Shown piece after piece: positions 45,691 to 56,441 of a stretch of 64,000 nt of DNA. Where the stretch lies: the NCBI GenBank assembly GCA_910589415.1, contig OU342630.1, positions 52,856,012-52,920,011 on the forward strand, written 5' to 3'. Source of the DNA: Malachius bipustulatus (lineage: Eukaryota; Arthropoda; Insecta; Coleoptera; Melyridae). The notes beneath the pieces are model-generated. The model saw only the letters and a list, made by a program, of their open reading frames with translations. It did not search any database and was not told the DNA's origin. Positions within the stretch are counted from its first letter, which is position 1, and every line of letters begins with the position of its first letter. The position numbers and the translations under genes are program-made.

Positions 45691-46039
45691 ATGATGGTTG
45701 TACGCAGAGCGATAAGTGAGGACCAGCTGCGTTGCCGAGTCTCCGGTCCTCACTTCTACTGTAGTCCGTTTAACGACTATACACGTATTCAGAATATACA
45801 TCTTACCGGCACGCCACCCACGGTCCTCCTCTGAACTAAAATATACAAATTTTACCGTATCATTCATCAAGTGAGGTCCAGTCAATTATGTCTAATTTGC
45901 ATTTTACAGGCCAGTAACAGTCACTGTGGAAGATCTGAAGGCGTTTACAAAGTGGGGTCCGTATATTGGACCTCACTTTGTCGCGGACCTCACTTCAACC
46001 GTATTTTTTGTGTGGATGGAGCTCACAGTGATAGAAAGG
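45690..46039. repeat. Cluster of AAGTGAGGTCC motifs, copy 2, both orientations
   Basis: Forward matches: AAGTGAGGACC (45,713), AAGTGAGGTCC (45,869) and AAAGTGGGGTCC (45,949). Reverse matches: GGTCCTCACTT (45,745), GGACCTCACTT (45,968 and 45,985). The 45,949 and 45,968 sites form a near-perfect hairpin around GTATATT. An AT microsatellite follows at once. Confidence 0.7.
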
Positions 46040-46040
46040 A

Positions 46041-46075
<35 letters not shown>
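46040..46075. repeat. (AT)n microsatellite
   Basis: AT run interrupted once by AAAT, between the motif cluster and the Penelope-like 3' end. Penelope-like copies often end in or near such tracts. Confidence 0.95.
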
Positions 46076-46152
46076 AACGGTTTAATGTTCGTGGGTTGTA
46101 CGACACAAAAAAGAAAATCCTTGGCCAATTAGATAGTTACTCTTTTATTTAA

Positions 46153-46191
46153 TGTCTACGTTTCGGTATTCTCCACACCTTCATCAGGACA
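46153..46191 (-). ncRNA. Hammerhead ribozyme motif of Penelope-like element
   Basis: On the minus strand, in order: TGTC (stem I), CTGATGA (core), A, GGT-loop-ACC (stem II, nine-base loop GTGGAGAAT), GAAA (core), CGT (stem III side), A, GACA (stem I partner of TGTC). Stem I pairs perfectly over four bases. The predicted scission is after GTA, between 46,157 and 46,156. Stem III is the minimal palindrome ACGT, as in Penelope-like ribozymes thought to act as dimers. One extra A between CTGATGA and stem II departs from the consensus and may weaken folding; activity is untested. Confidence 0.75.
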
Positions 46192-46750
46192 ACTGTAATA
46201 ACAACATTAGTATCTATTAATTACAAACAGTTTTTTAATTGTCTGGACTTACAAAACTTTGAGGTTTATGTTAAAAACCAACATCATATAAAAAAACCAA
46301 GAGGATCCAGTCTTTCTAGCAAAAACACCAACCATATTTATGTAAATTACCCAATAAAACACTCACTGTCACATCTAACATTCTACATCATACTTCACAG
46401 GATTAAAATCTAAATTAAAATCTATTTTGTTACACAATTTCATATCTTAAAAATAAAAAACCACATGGTCTTGGAGGTGTTTTCTGTGGTTATGTTTGCC
46501 ATAAGAGAAATCAAAACAAACGGTAGGGATATTCGACTCGAAAATTAATCTTTTTTTCTTTTTCTTCTGTCATGTGTCATTTGACATGACATAATAAATT
46601 GATTAATGACATTTATTACAGCCCTTCATTGAGATGACATTGTTTACATTATTATTCTTATTTTTAATTTTTTAGTCTTACGGAAATCGAAATTTATTAT
46701 TGTTTTCATTGAGGCTGGTAGCTAACTAGTACAACCATTATTTACTATTC

Positions 46751-47032
46751 CTAATCAATTGCCACTCTTGGTTCATTGTCACCCCTGTTATGCTGATAAT
46801 TTATTAAAAAGGAATATATGTTGCTGATATTTTGTATGTCAGTTTTTGAATTTAATGAATTACTTGTTCTTTTTATGTGATACATTTCCAGAAAACAACG
46901 TTTCCCTGTAACCCTTTCCATGTCCAGTATTTTTGTCTGATCAAAATTCATTATATGTCCTGTCTTTCTGCAGTGATCTGCCAATGCACACTTTTTGGCT
47001 GGATTTTTTATGTCGCTTTTATGTCGCTTTGC
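46751..47032 (-). pseudogene. GIY-YIG endonuclease C-terminal tail (Penelope-like)
   Basis: The 93-residue open segment starts AKRHKSDIKNPAKKCALADH and continues CRKTGHIMNFDQTKIL, E(R)VTGKRCFLEMYHIKR, NSLNSKTDIQNISNIYSFLI. The ...K.CALA.H...TGH..(D/N)F...KIL......KR...E...I......N.......IS..Y..L pattern is the usual end of Penelope-like GIY-YIG domains in animals. The GIY-YIG core itself and the upstream RT are absent. A stop (TAG) at 47,033-47,035 precedes it, so it cannot be expressed as a full protein. Confidence 0.85.
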
Positions 47033-47035
47033 CTA

Positions 47036-47899
47036 GAAATATATAAATATATTTTATATATTTATATAAAATATAACATATATAAATTTTGTTATTTCCA
47101 TATATTTAATTTATATATATAGGTATATATATATCGTGGGCAGGTGAATTTTGGAAAACCACTTTTTCGTAATCTGGGGGTCATGATCGGTGGACATTTG
47201 ATGAGTTTGGGTGATTTTTGGAAAGTGATGTCGTCCTCAATAGTGTATTTTTTTGTTAAAAAATACACTAAAAGATAGAATTTAGGTACGGTAAATTTTA
47301 CAGGTGAGGCTTTCGCGTCCTCGGTACCCGTGTCCACTCGCTCTTCCCGCCCAAGTCCGCTATCCTCTCCCCCGGCGCTTTTCTCTTCCATATAGGTCAT
47401 GAGTCCCCTGGACCAATTGTCACGCTACTGCGACGTCATCCTCTTTGACTTCCCCGTAGACGCTTTTCGTGCGTGCGACGCACCTTTCGGGTGATGCTTT
47501 CTGTTACGGTCAAAGGCTCCGAGAATTTATACGCGATACTTTTAAGAAAAAGGTTATAAAAATAGATTATCAAAAAGTAGTCTTATTATTGCCCGATATT
47601 TCCATAATGTGACCATCAGCAACCGGTAAAATTAATGATTTCACGACTATCCCAGGGAATTTTTCTCGCTTTTTCAGGAATACCTTTTCAGAACTAGAAC
47701 TCAATTAATTATTAATTAATTTCGATTACTGTGATAATCCCTCTCGGACCAAATCACTTCACTTGAGATCGACTCGAAGCTATACGTTACGCAATTACGC
47801 ATATTTTAGTGTATCTCAAAGGAAACCTAATCAACATGTCAACTTAGTAAACGGTTCCTCCTACAGCGCCAACTATGTTCCGTATAAGATTAAAGCTGT
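47036..47899. other. No recognisable gene; short hairpin
   Basis: Starts with AT microsatellite-like sequence to about 47,133. A hairpin AGTGTATTTTTTTGTTAAAA lies at 47,241-47,260 with its complement just after. The minus-strand open frame 47,092-47,400 is not recognisable. Confidence 0.4.
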
Positions 47900-48075
47900 G
47901 TGTTATCTGAAATTAAATCCGACAAGTAGTTAGCACGGCGGCTGTCACGCAACCCAACCCATTAATTAATCAAGTCACATTAGTTACTGAGTGCCGGGGG
48001 CGGCGGGACGCCGTCTATAGCGATGACGAAGAGTTACAAACGGGATTTGATTCCAGTACACTATATTGGGATCAG
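47900..48075. promoter_or_regulatory. Small GC-rich island, candidate cis-regulatory DNA
   Basis: Contains CCCATTAATTAATCAAGTCA beside GGGGGCGGCGGGACGCCG. No ORF. Candidate enhancer. Confidence 0.3.
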
Positions 48076-48769
48076 GGAATGATGATGTTGATCGGTGTTT
48101 GTCTATATCTCCATCTTCGTTTTCTTCTTATAATTCCACCACTTTTTTCGTCTTAGACATTCTTCTTTTTTGATAGACATTAAACCTCCAGTCCGTTAGA
48201 ACCTTTTAAGTCAAAATGGTTGTACGGCACAAATAGATTTTTGATTCATCCTTGTCAAAGAAGCCGACCTTAGCTCATTATTCACTCTACAGCCTTATCC
48301 ATCCTATTCCCATTCCAGTCCGTTTGCGACTCTTCAATTATTTCTAGTAAGTATGATTCTGGAAGCCTGTCTTCGTTTATTCAATTCTATTTTAATTAGT
48401 GATTCTCCGATAAACTCCGATTAACTAATTGCAGGTTAGTGGGTGAGACATTCTTTGATGGACAAATGATAAAAATTAACTCCTCATTAAAGTATCACAG
48501 ACTAAAGTTGAGATAAAAATTACTTCATATATTATTATAGTGGAGACCTTACCTATATGTGAAAGTAAATAAAATATTTGAGAAAAAAACAGTTCATTTA
48601 ACATTATTGAACGTGATTGTTCGAATAAAATCCAGTGAGAAAATAAAATTAAAGAGTCAGTATAACTATAGAGGATTTGAACCCAGAGAAAGTAATGCCT
48701 ATCATTCTTAAGGATATTAAGAGAGAAGACAAAAGAGTCGTCAGCAATTCATCGTATCTCTCTGTCAGA
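48076..48769. other. No recognisable feature
   Basis: AT-rich. A tRNA-like B-box string near 48,670 was considered and rejected. Confidence 0.4.
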
Positions 48770-49260
48770 GATAAGGGCCATAACCACCGCGAAGGACGAT
48801 GACCAACCTCCGTTAGGCAGCCTCCTCAGATCCTAATCAGCCTTGATTGCGTGACCCGGTTCTTCAAGCACGTTTATCCCACCTAGCGGCCTTATACAGG
48901 AACTACAGTTCGGAATCTCCTTTTCAGGGAGAATCGAGAACAATAAGCCGACTAAGACACTGCCCCGACATCTAGATACCGATCTCTGGACATTACGGCG
49001 GAATAAATAACCGAAGAAGATACCGGATTTCCCGCTCCAGTTGTGCCTCCGTCGAACGGGTATAATTTCCTGTAGTGTGGCATTTGGGGAGTGAGATGTG
49101 AACGAATGTAGTCCGTGATGTAACCCGGCGTGGCTTAATTCTCTTATATGAGGAAGCTGGATCGAGACCGAGTTTGAAATGAGCAAAAAGCGAGCTCGCA
49201 GTTGACTGTATGCGTTGCGGGATCTGGAAAACATTATGACATTTCCTGTGTCCGTTGTTA
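48770..49260. promoter_or_regulatory. Mixed-composition island, candidate cis-regulatory DNA
   Basis: Balanced composition. The minus-strand frame 48,833-49,288 is open for 151 codons but shows no domain, splice sites or typical codon pattern. I treat it as probably non-coding. Confidence 0.25.
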
Positions 49261-50122
49261 CTTTGTACATACTACTATGTACTTGCACGTTACCCTTGTC
49301 TCTGAGCTAACAAACGTATTTTTATTGAGGCAGCTTGAGTAAAATAGATCGTTTCACAGACGACTTGACTACTTTTTAAAATTACTTATCCATGAGATCC
49401 CAAATTTAGGGAAAAAGCTCATGCTGGGAGATGTCGCAAAGTTGGCGAGATTAGCGGCGACTTGGAGACTGTGCCAAAGCAGGATGCTGAAAATCTTGCC
49501 GGTCTTATCGCCACTGAAACTTTAGCGTGCTTATATTTACTGTATAAGGCGCTGTACTGGAGAATGATTCTTTCTATATCCAGAATAACTATAGGGTGTT
49601 TGGTAACTAGACAGACAGAATTAAAGGTCATACTAATGTATAAACTCGTGTTTTAAGCATAAAAGAGAAGATAACTCAAAATTTACCCGGAGTTAATGAT
49701 TAGAGAATTGTATAAGAAAAGTACTTGACAAGGTCGTGGGCTGAGTTAGCATGTAAAGAGAATTACAATAAATACAGGTGACCTGTGGTGGGGTGGGAGG
49801 GATCAGTTATTTGCTAAAAATGACGTAATAAAAGAAATACGCAGCAAGCTTTGATCGCGTCTCCCCGAATTTCTCTAGTAAATATAGATAAATATAGATT
49901 TTACCTTACTTCTTTAAGTACCTAAGTACCGTTTGCCTTCTTCTTATCAAATCGTGCTTTATTTAACGAGCTCGAGTTATCTCTACAACTCGATATAGAA
50001 GAAAACGAACATTCGCGTTTAATTATTGTGGGAATTATAAAAATCGCGACATCGGCCATTTTGAACTTTCCTATCTACACCTGTAAGCTTTTCAGTATTT
50101 ATGAATGTTATAATCTGGCATA
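49261..50122. other. No gene; partial MITE at 49,593-49,690
   Basis: At 49,593 TAGGGTGTTTGGTAACTAGA and ATGTATAAACTCGTGTTTTAAG match the left half of the 34,902-35,158 element; the right half is missing. Nothing else recognised. Confidence 0.55.
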
Positions 50123-50385
50123 TATCGATGGTTAAGATGTGATACCACGTATCTGCATTTTCAGTGAAAATGAGTTATACACATCAAAATTCGCAGAAAA
50201 ATTTGCTCTTTATTTCTGGTGATACCTTGTATGTATTTAACCAATGGATTTCAACAGAACCTCAGTGTAGTGATACCCCGCATTTGTGTTGAGAACTAAC
50301 TTGCGTGATTCCTCGTATTTTCCTCAGTCTTACGTGTTTTTTTTTTTTTTTGTATATACGAGGTATCACATCTTAACCATCGATA
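50123..50385. mobile_element. TIR element, 263 bp
   Basis: Left TATCGATGGTTAAGATGTGA (50,123) continuing TACC, and right GGTATCACATCTTAACCATC continuing GATA (50,362-50,385), are exact 24-base complements. The interior has repeated GTGATACC strings (for example 50,220 and 50,268). Non-coding. It abuts the 3' end of a non-LTR remnant. Confidence 0.88.
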
Positions 50386-50399
50386 TGTACATATATATA

Positions 50400-51137
50400 T
50401 ATTCGTTTGAAATTACAAATTGCAGTCTTACGATACATGTTGTTTAGTTTATTAAATTACATATGATTGGTTTCGTCGATCATGGGGAAAAGAACGATCT
50501 GTAGGATATTCTGATGCGATGTTGACATCATGGTGAAGCATTTGCTTTGAGAGATATAGTCTAGGGAAAACCCCATTAAAAAACCTAGACACACCATCCT
50601 GTTGAGATTGGTTTGAAGTATTCCAATCATTTTGCCCTTCTGAGGTTATCTGGCTGTTAATGTAGATTTTGTTTACAAGAGCTTCAAATTCTGTAACCAG
50701 TCTATTGTTTCGGTGGAAATTTCATGAATTGCTTGAAAACCTCCAGAAAATTTGGTTAAAGGACATTCATTGACAATGTGATTGATGGATTCTTCAGGAT
50801 GTCCGCAAATACAGGAAGCGCTTGGTATTAAATTCCATTTATGTAACATTGAATTACATCTACCGTGTCCTGTTCTTAAGCGATTTACTTGTACCCAGAC
50901 TTTCCTTCTGATTTCAAAACCGTTGACTAATGATGAAGGATCTTCGATTAAAGTATTGTTGAATAAAGAAACACTTTTATTTCGCCAATCATTTCTCCAT
51001 TCATCTTCAATTTTAAATGGTCGATCCAGGTATGTTTCTAGCCACACAGGTCTTCTTGATTTTAATCTCGTTGTTGGAAGATTATTCAGGTCCGATGTTA
51101 TTGAAAAATCATCTGGAAATGTTCGGTATTTATTCAT
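50400..51137 (-). pseudogene. Non-LTR retrotransposon 3' end (post-RT region)
   Basis: A clean 154-codon minus-strand frame (51,137-50,673) encodes the C-terminal part after RT: RRKVWVQVNRLRTGHGRCNS, then MLHKWNLIPSASCICGHPEE and SINHIVNECPLTKFSGG, i.e. the LNR.RTG.G......W...PS..C.CG...E...HI...CP motif. It ends TETIDWLQNLKLL and is followed by about 270 bases of 3' region with TTTAATAAAC and a short AT tract. The upstream frame is closed by stops, so RT and endonuclease are missing. No stops within this part suggests a fairly young, 5'-truncated copy. Confidence 0.82.
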
Positions 51138-51689
51138 GATTTTATGTGTTGCATCAATTTATTTATTTATTTACATGAACATGCATCAATGCATCAATGC
51201 ATGTGTCATAATAATTAAATCTATGACAGAGATATCTCTATGACATCATTTCGATAAAACTATTTTTGTGGCCTTATGCGCATGGAGATTCCTGATCAAC
51301 TCATCGTATACTATACCGATGCCCTAAGTAACATCAAATTTGACCGGAAGATTTCCATAATAATTCTCGGGGATTCTTTAATATCTACTTTACTCGAACC
51401 TATACTTTTATATCTTCTATATTCTAGGATTTTGGAAAGTACAATAGGTACATATAGACGAAAATTTAATGAACAGCCAGTAGCCAACTAATAAAACACG
51501 AAGCAATTAAAAACTTATTTCCCGAGATGGATTTCTGCTGAAAGCGGAATGTCTAGAATAATCTATGAGTGCTCTATGGTAAATTATGCATCATTTCCGT
51601 TAAACTCTTCCAAGTTATTTGGAAGCACATTAATAAAATCGACGTTGCAGCTAATCGGTAATTCTCTTCTTACATAAAATAATAATTAG
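51138..51689. other. No gene; short ATGCATCA repeats
   Basis: CATCAATGCATCAATGCATG at about 51,184-51,203 is a small tandem repeat. Otherwise AT-rich and featureless. Confidence 0.45.
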
Positions 51690-51960
51690 TAAGGTGAATG
51701 TTTAGCCAGAAGGCGGCATGCAATGTGGCAACCCGTGTCCCGGGCTTTATTTCCCAGAGAGACAGACGGACGACCGGGAGAGCTGATTAAATCCCGTAAT
51801 GGCTGTTATAATGGAACCAGCTACAGGAGGATCAGCGCCATTAACACCGGGCTACGCTAGACGGGAGCTATATGGGTCCACCGAACCGGGATTGAATGAT
51901 GTTTTATTATGGGACTCGGGTCTGCGATTTCACTGTCACCTATTACTCAATTCTAAATAG
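51690..51960. promoter_or_regulatory. GC-rich island, candidate cis-regulatory DNA
   Basis: Contains GGGCTTTATTTCCCAGAGAG (Hox-type TTTAT), AAATCCCGTAATGGCTGTTA and GTTTTATTATGGGACTCG. No ORF. One of the better enhancer candidates by motif content. Confidence 0.35.
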
Positions 51961-52319
51961 TACACACATTCCGGTTGTATTGAATTTGAAAAAAAAAATC
52001 CTTACGATGTCATAACGTTGGGATTAAAACTCTACTGTTTTGTCACATTTATCAACGACTAGATGATCCTGAAATAACTGAAAAATAAATATTAGTAAAA
52101 CATATTTAGGAAAATAGATCCCAAATTATTCATTTCAAAAAAATTGCACAGCAATGCGAGTCTATAGTTACTGCTTCGTCACATCTTTGTAATTAATAGG
52201 GATTCCTCTACGGTTCCCACACATGTCCCTTCCAGCCACTCCCAATTAGAAGTGTACTCTCTTGTGAAAAATGAAATGGAAGATGATGGGTTGCACAAGA
52301 GAATTGACGAAAAGAGACG

Positions 52320-52406
52320 CGTTTAAATTTAATAAACCGTCTTGAAGAATTGCTCTTCAATTAAATGCTTGTGCAGTGCAGCAACTAGATAAATCGTAAG
52401 TACACG
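52320..52406 (+). repeat. Duplicated 87-base block, copy 2 (mate at 16,000-16,087)
   Basis: TTTAAATTTAATAAACCGTC through GTAAGTACACG; four substitutions and one two-base indel from copy 1. The downstream TTGAGATCGCATAG at about 52,540 corresponds to 16,088 in copy 1, but here about 130 extra bases intervene. Confidence 0.75.
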
Positions 52407-52611
52407 ACGTTCTCCATGCTCCTGTTATCGTAATTTATCATACTTATAATTAAAATCTTACCCTATCATTAAGATACGCCGCTCGTAATATACGCACCAA
52501 TTATTACAATTTTTAATCGCCTACACGCAAGCCGGTCATTGAGATCGCATAGTTATCAATCAAAATTGAGGTTTTATGCTATCTCACATGCGTAGTGCCA
52601 GCATGTAGGTA

Positions 52612-53378
52612 TACAGGGTGTTTTGTAATTGAATCTCAATATTTAAGGGGGTGATTTTTGGGTCCATTTTAAGAAGAAAACTTCATTAGAACATATGTCC
52701 TAAAAGTCTCAACTTTTGAGATACAGGGTGGTAAAGTTTTTAAAAATAAATAATTTTTTCATAATATCTGGAACACCGCTCTGGATATTTTAATGAAATT
52801 TAATAGACAGGCATTACTCATCAAGAGGCATTCTTTCATGTACCACATTTCGTTTTATCTCCACTAGTCACATCTTGCAGAATTTTACCTGCATATTTTT
52901 ATATTTTTTTATTGTCATTTTAACGATGATCTTATGACCATGTAGAGAAATAGATTTTATTTTTTTACGCGAAAACCGTGCATCGGTCGGGAAAAAAACA
53001 AGTAATCAAATTTGCTTGGAAATGAATGGGGATTCCAAAAATGATTTCTATTTGAACGGAAATCAGTGAAGTACCATGAATGTCTGCTAAAATATGCCGG
53101 TAAAATTTTACACGATCGTGCACCATCGTCACTAATGGAAATAAAATGCAACGTGGTACATGAAAAAATGCCCCTTGATGCGTAATACCTGTATACGAAA
53201 TTTCATTAAAATGTCCATAGCGGTATTGCAGCTATTACGAAAAAAATATTTATTTTTATAAAACTTTACCACCCTGTATCTCAAAAGTTAAGAGTTTCAG
53301 GACATACGTTCTTATGATGTTTTCTTCTTAAAATGGACCCAAAAATCACCCCCTTAAATATTGACATTCAATTACAAA
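52612..53378. mobile_element. Palindromic mariner-type element, ~767 bp
   Basis: Left end TACAGGGTGTTTTGTAATTG with TA in front (52,610-52,611). Mirrored arms: AATATTTAAGGGGGTGATTT against AAATCACCCCCTTAAATATT; TTTTGAGATACAGGGTGGTA against its complement; AAGAGGCATT and GGTACATGAAAAAATGCC. The right end stops at CAATTACAAAGG, so the last ~11 terminal bases are lost. This is the reference copy that reveals the split element at 31,377-34,899. Confidence 0.9.
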
Positions 53379-55229
53379 GGAAATCAAGAACATTAGAAAT
53401 GAAGGGCTGCTAGGGCCAGTGCATTGGGTATCTTGCTCTACGTATCATAGTATGTTGATACCCATACCTACAAATCGAGACCTTCCTGATGGGAATTACG
53501 GGAGCCAAAACAAAAAAATTAAGGTTTCACTTCAATGCGGTTATTTTTCCGCGAATCAAAGTAAGCGGAAAATATTAATTTCCATTTTTCAATGCTTTCG
53601 ACTATGTAGACTGGACTTATTGAAGTTTTTATTAATACAATGATCTGTAATGATGGTAATATTACAGGTTTGAACGTCCCATGTTCTTCCACTCTGGCAA
53701 TTATAGAAATAGAACTATTTCATAAGAGAAGGCACTAGTAGTGGTACAAAGTAATTGTTATTTACCACGTAATCCTGAAAACATCCCCCCTCCCTCTGAA
53801 ACGAGAGTCACTGAAATAATAAACTAAGTGGAACCTAGAAAACCTCGAAAAACTCAACATTTGATATCATATAAGTTTTTGCAAAGAAGTAAAGTTACAT
53901 TCTCTGCTTTTCTTGCAAGAGCGTAGATTAAAAACTATAATGAAAGACAGAATTGTCAGAAGTGGGGTTTCGGCCACTTTTCTCAATCGAAGAGAGAGAC
54001 TTCGCGTCGTGACAAATCTTTGTGATACTCATTGTCAGACGTTAGCGATACAAGAAGTGACATTGTGTTATTTTGTCTAGATGTACTTCTTGCTCGGCTA
54101 ATATTATTTACCGAATCGAAAGCGGTTTTATTGGTTACCCACCGCTGAAACGTTGATGCAAGTAGACGGGAGGAAGCCGTTATAAAGTTTACGATGTGAC
54201 ATTTCGGACTTGCGGTTTTTACTGGCGGCTGCACACGTACTCGTACGTTTGATATGCTGTATTATTGGCAATGTCAGTTAAACGATTCGATACATTATAT
54301 TAGCCGCTGCCGTAACCGCCGCCAAGACTTCACTTCCAGACAGGGAATCCGGGAATGAGACGGCTTATCTTTGACAGAATGAACGTTTATTGTATTCAAA
54401 CTTTTACATGCCATATTCGTAAATCTTATTTCTCTTTTATATCGACTTTCAATGCATCGTCGGTTGTTATTATAAGTTTGTGAGCGACTCCTTGCAGGAA
54501 TCGACGACCTGGAAACAGTCAACTTTTCCAGAATTTGAAAAAGATGTTCTATCTTACAAATCATTTCCATAAAATTTACTTTCAAACTCTTCTATGAATT
54601 TGTGTATCAATTTTATTCATTATAATCAGAACGGAGAAGGTTGTAAAATCCAGAGACAATAAACGTGTTAATTGTTAGATTTCTTCACCGACTTTGGTTT
54701 CGAATTCATCCAAGTAATCTTAGTTGTTTCATCATTACCTTTCGTCCTTCTATAATACGTCTCGAAAGTTTCTCTCGTTTTAATTAAATGAGCGAGCTCG
54801 AAAGAAACCAAAGAATGTTTATATTACCTCGGTTTAAGTTTTTCCAGGTCGTTCAAGTCGTCTCTTAATAATGTTCCAGAGCCGCTCCAAATTTTCATTA
54901 CATTCTTTAGTTTATTTGATAGATGCCGTTGCCTAGAAAAGTTCTATTTGCATTCTCGAGAAAATTGTGTTTATAGGATAGGTCGGAGAAAAAACAAAAT
55001 AAATATCATTACAATAGGGAAAAATAAAGTTTTCCGCTCTTGCTGCTAGAAGACCATGCATAAAAAATAATTAGACTTGCCGAGTTTTCCACCTACAAGA
55101 CCTTGTGCGTTTTCCTCTAGTTTTCTCACCTTGTTTTTCAAAATGGTGATATGATAAAAATTATTTCTTATTTATCGTTAAATTTCCTACAAAACGATAT
55201 ACCTAAGGTAAGAATAAATAAAAAAGTTG
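53379..55229. other. Long stretch with no recognisable feature
   Basis: AT-rich to mixed; short open frames only. No repeat or RNA gene recognised. Confidence 0.4.
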
Positions 55230-55755
55230 TGATTGTTTTCAACAAAAATTTTTGGAATAAATGACTTGCTCCCGAATATCTCGGAAAGATTTTTTTATGC
55301 AATTGTTTTTTTAGACATCTATTTTTGTTGGGGACATCGTTTTGTAAGGATTTTCACGCTTTACTTTTTTCAAAAAAGTATTCTTCTCAACACTGATATC
55401 TTTATTTTAAGAAATGAGTTGAGAAAACTTAAAAAAAAACTAATTCACTCTACAAAATCAAGATCTTCTGTAACAACCCCCCCCCCCCCCCAAAAAAAAA
55501 TCGTAAAATTCTTATCTTCAAGAATAATTTTTCAACGCGATGAGTACATCAACTACAGGAGGAAAAATATTAGCGAGAGAATTTTTTTTTGCATATTTTA
55601 TGTAAAAACTGGTGCTCCACAGCTTTTGTGTGGAAAATTGTTCACTAAATTAGAAGCTTTCCTAGATTTTCGAAAGAAAAACATTTATCATTAACTTTTT
55701 CGGTAAACATATTTTTTTAACTGCAAATGTGGTATTGCTACTATACAATACCCTA

Positions 55756-56441
55756 TACAGGGTGTCCCGTATCGTTATGTTCAAATCTTTTGAGCATATA
55801 GTAGGCTTATTCCTAAGCCTAAAAACCCCAAAAGTGGCAGGTCTATCTGCATTCGTTACGAAGTTAGAGGCCTAAGAAAATAATGTCTAGTAAATACCAG
55901 ATTTAACTTTGAAAACCACATAAAGCTTATTTTATTGACCACATCTTTAGTTTATCATGTGTTAAAAATGTCCTATTCCTTGCTGAATACAAACTTGTGC
56001 TCGGAGGCCTATTGCAGAAGTAACAGTTCTAATTTCTCGTCTTTTTTCGCGACCGATCTCTTGACCAGCATGCTGAATATGATCCAATAATAATTGCTTT
56101 TTGGAATTTAGTTACAAACGCCAATTCCGAAATATGCTGGTGTCCCATTTATTTGAATCCAAATGCCATTTTGTATGAGCAGGAGAACCTCTTCTAATGT
56201 TTATTTTGGTGACATTTACTCATGTCGCCACCATAACAATAAATTATTAGCCTAAACCACAACACATGTGGTTGTGTGGTTTTCAAAGTTGAATCTTTGT
56301 TATTTACTAGTCATAATTTTCTTAGGCCTGTAACTTCGTAACGAGTAAAGATAGACCTGCCACTTTTGGGTTTTTTGGGCTCAAAATTAAGCCTACTATA
56401 TGCTCAAAAAATTTGAACATAACGATACGGGACACCCTGTA
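55756..56441. mobile_element. Mariner-type element (686 bp) inserted in the tandem array
   Basis: TACAGGGTGTCCCGTATCGT at left and ACGATACGGGACACCCTGTA at right, TA on both sides (55,754-55,755; 56,442-56,443). Inner arms mirror (AGCATATAGTAGGCTTA, GGCAGGTCTATCT, TTGAAAACCACA). The centre carries a transposase C-terminal remnant, making it an internally deleted relative of an autonomous element. Confidence 0.93.
55962..56111 (-). pseudogene. Mariner-like transposase C-terminal remnant
   Basis: A 49-residue minus-strand frame ends the element's interior: LLLDHIQHAGQEIGREKRRE, IRTVTSAIGLRAQVCIQQGI, GHF and a stop. The pattern ...I..A..EI........V..S...R...CI...G.HF near a stop is the usual C-terminus of mariner-type DDE transposases in arthropods. 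The catalytic domain is missing, so no activity is possible. Confidence 0.7.

Larger units (their letters stand above)
46076..47032 (-). mobile_element. Penelope-like retroelement, 3'-terminal remnant
   Basis: Minus-strand 3' end of a Penelope-like element: the tail of the GIY-YIG endonuclease (47,032-46,751), about 550 bases of untranslated DNA, then a hammerhead ribozyme motif (46,191-46,153), then TTTTGTGTCGTACAACCCAC and an AT tract. RT and linker domains are missing (5' truncation). Hammerhead motifs in the terminal repeats of Penelope-like elements are established, and their presence here together with the endonuclease tail is mutually supporting. Confidence 0.85.

Noticed and set aside
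48640..48730. tRNA-like B-box string (GGGTTCAAATCC on the minus strand)
   Set aside because: No matching T-stem, A box, anticodon arm or acceptor stem can be drawn around it.
48833..49288. 151-codon minus-strand open frame
   Set aside because: Long for chance in AT-rich DNA, but it lies in a GC-richer island where stops are rarer; no domain, start context or homologue that I recognise.
50782..51243. 153-codon plus-strand open frame
   Set aside because: Antisense shadow of the well-supported minus-strand non-LTR frame 50,673-51,137.
55233..55694. 153-codon plus-strand open frame
   Set aside because: It covers the first units of the ~355-base tandem array; the frame is not kept in later units.
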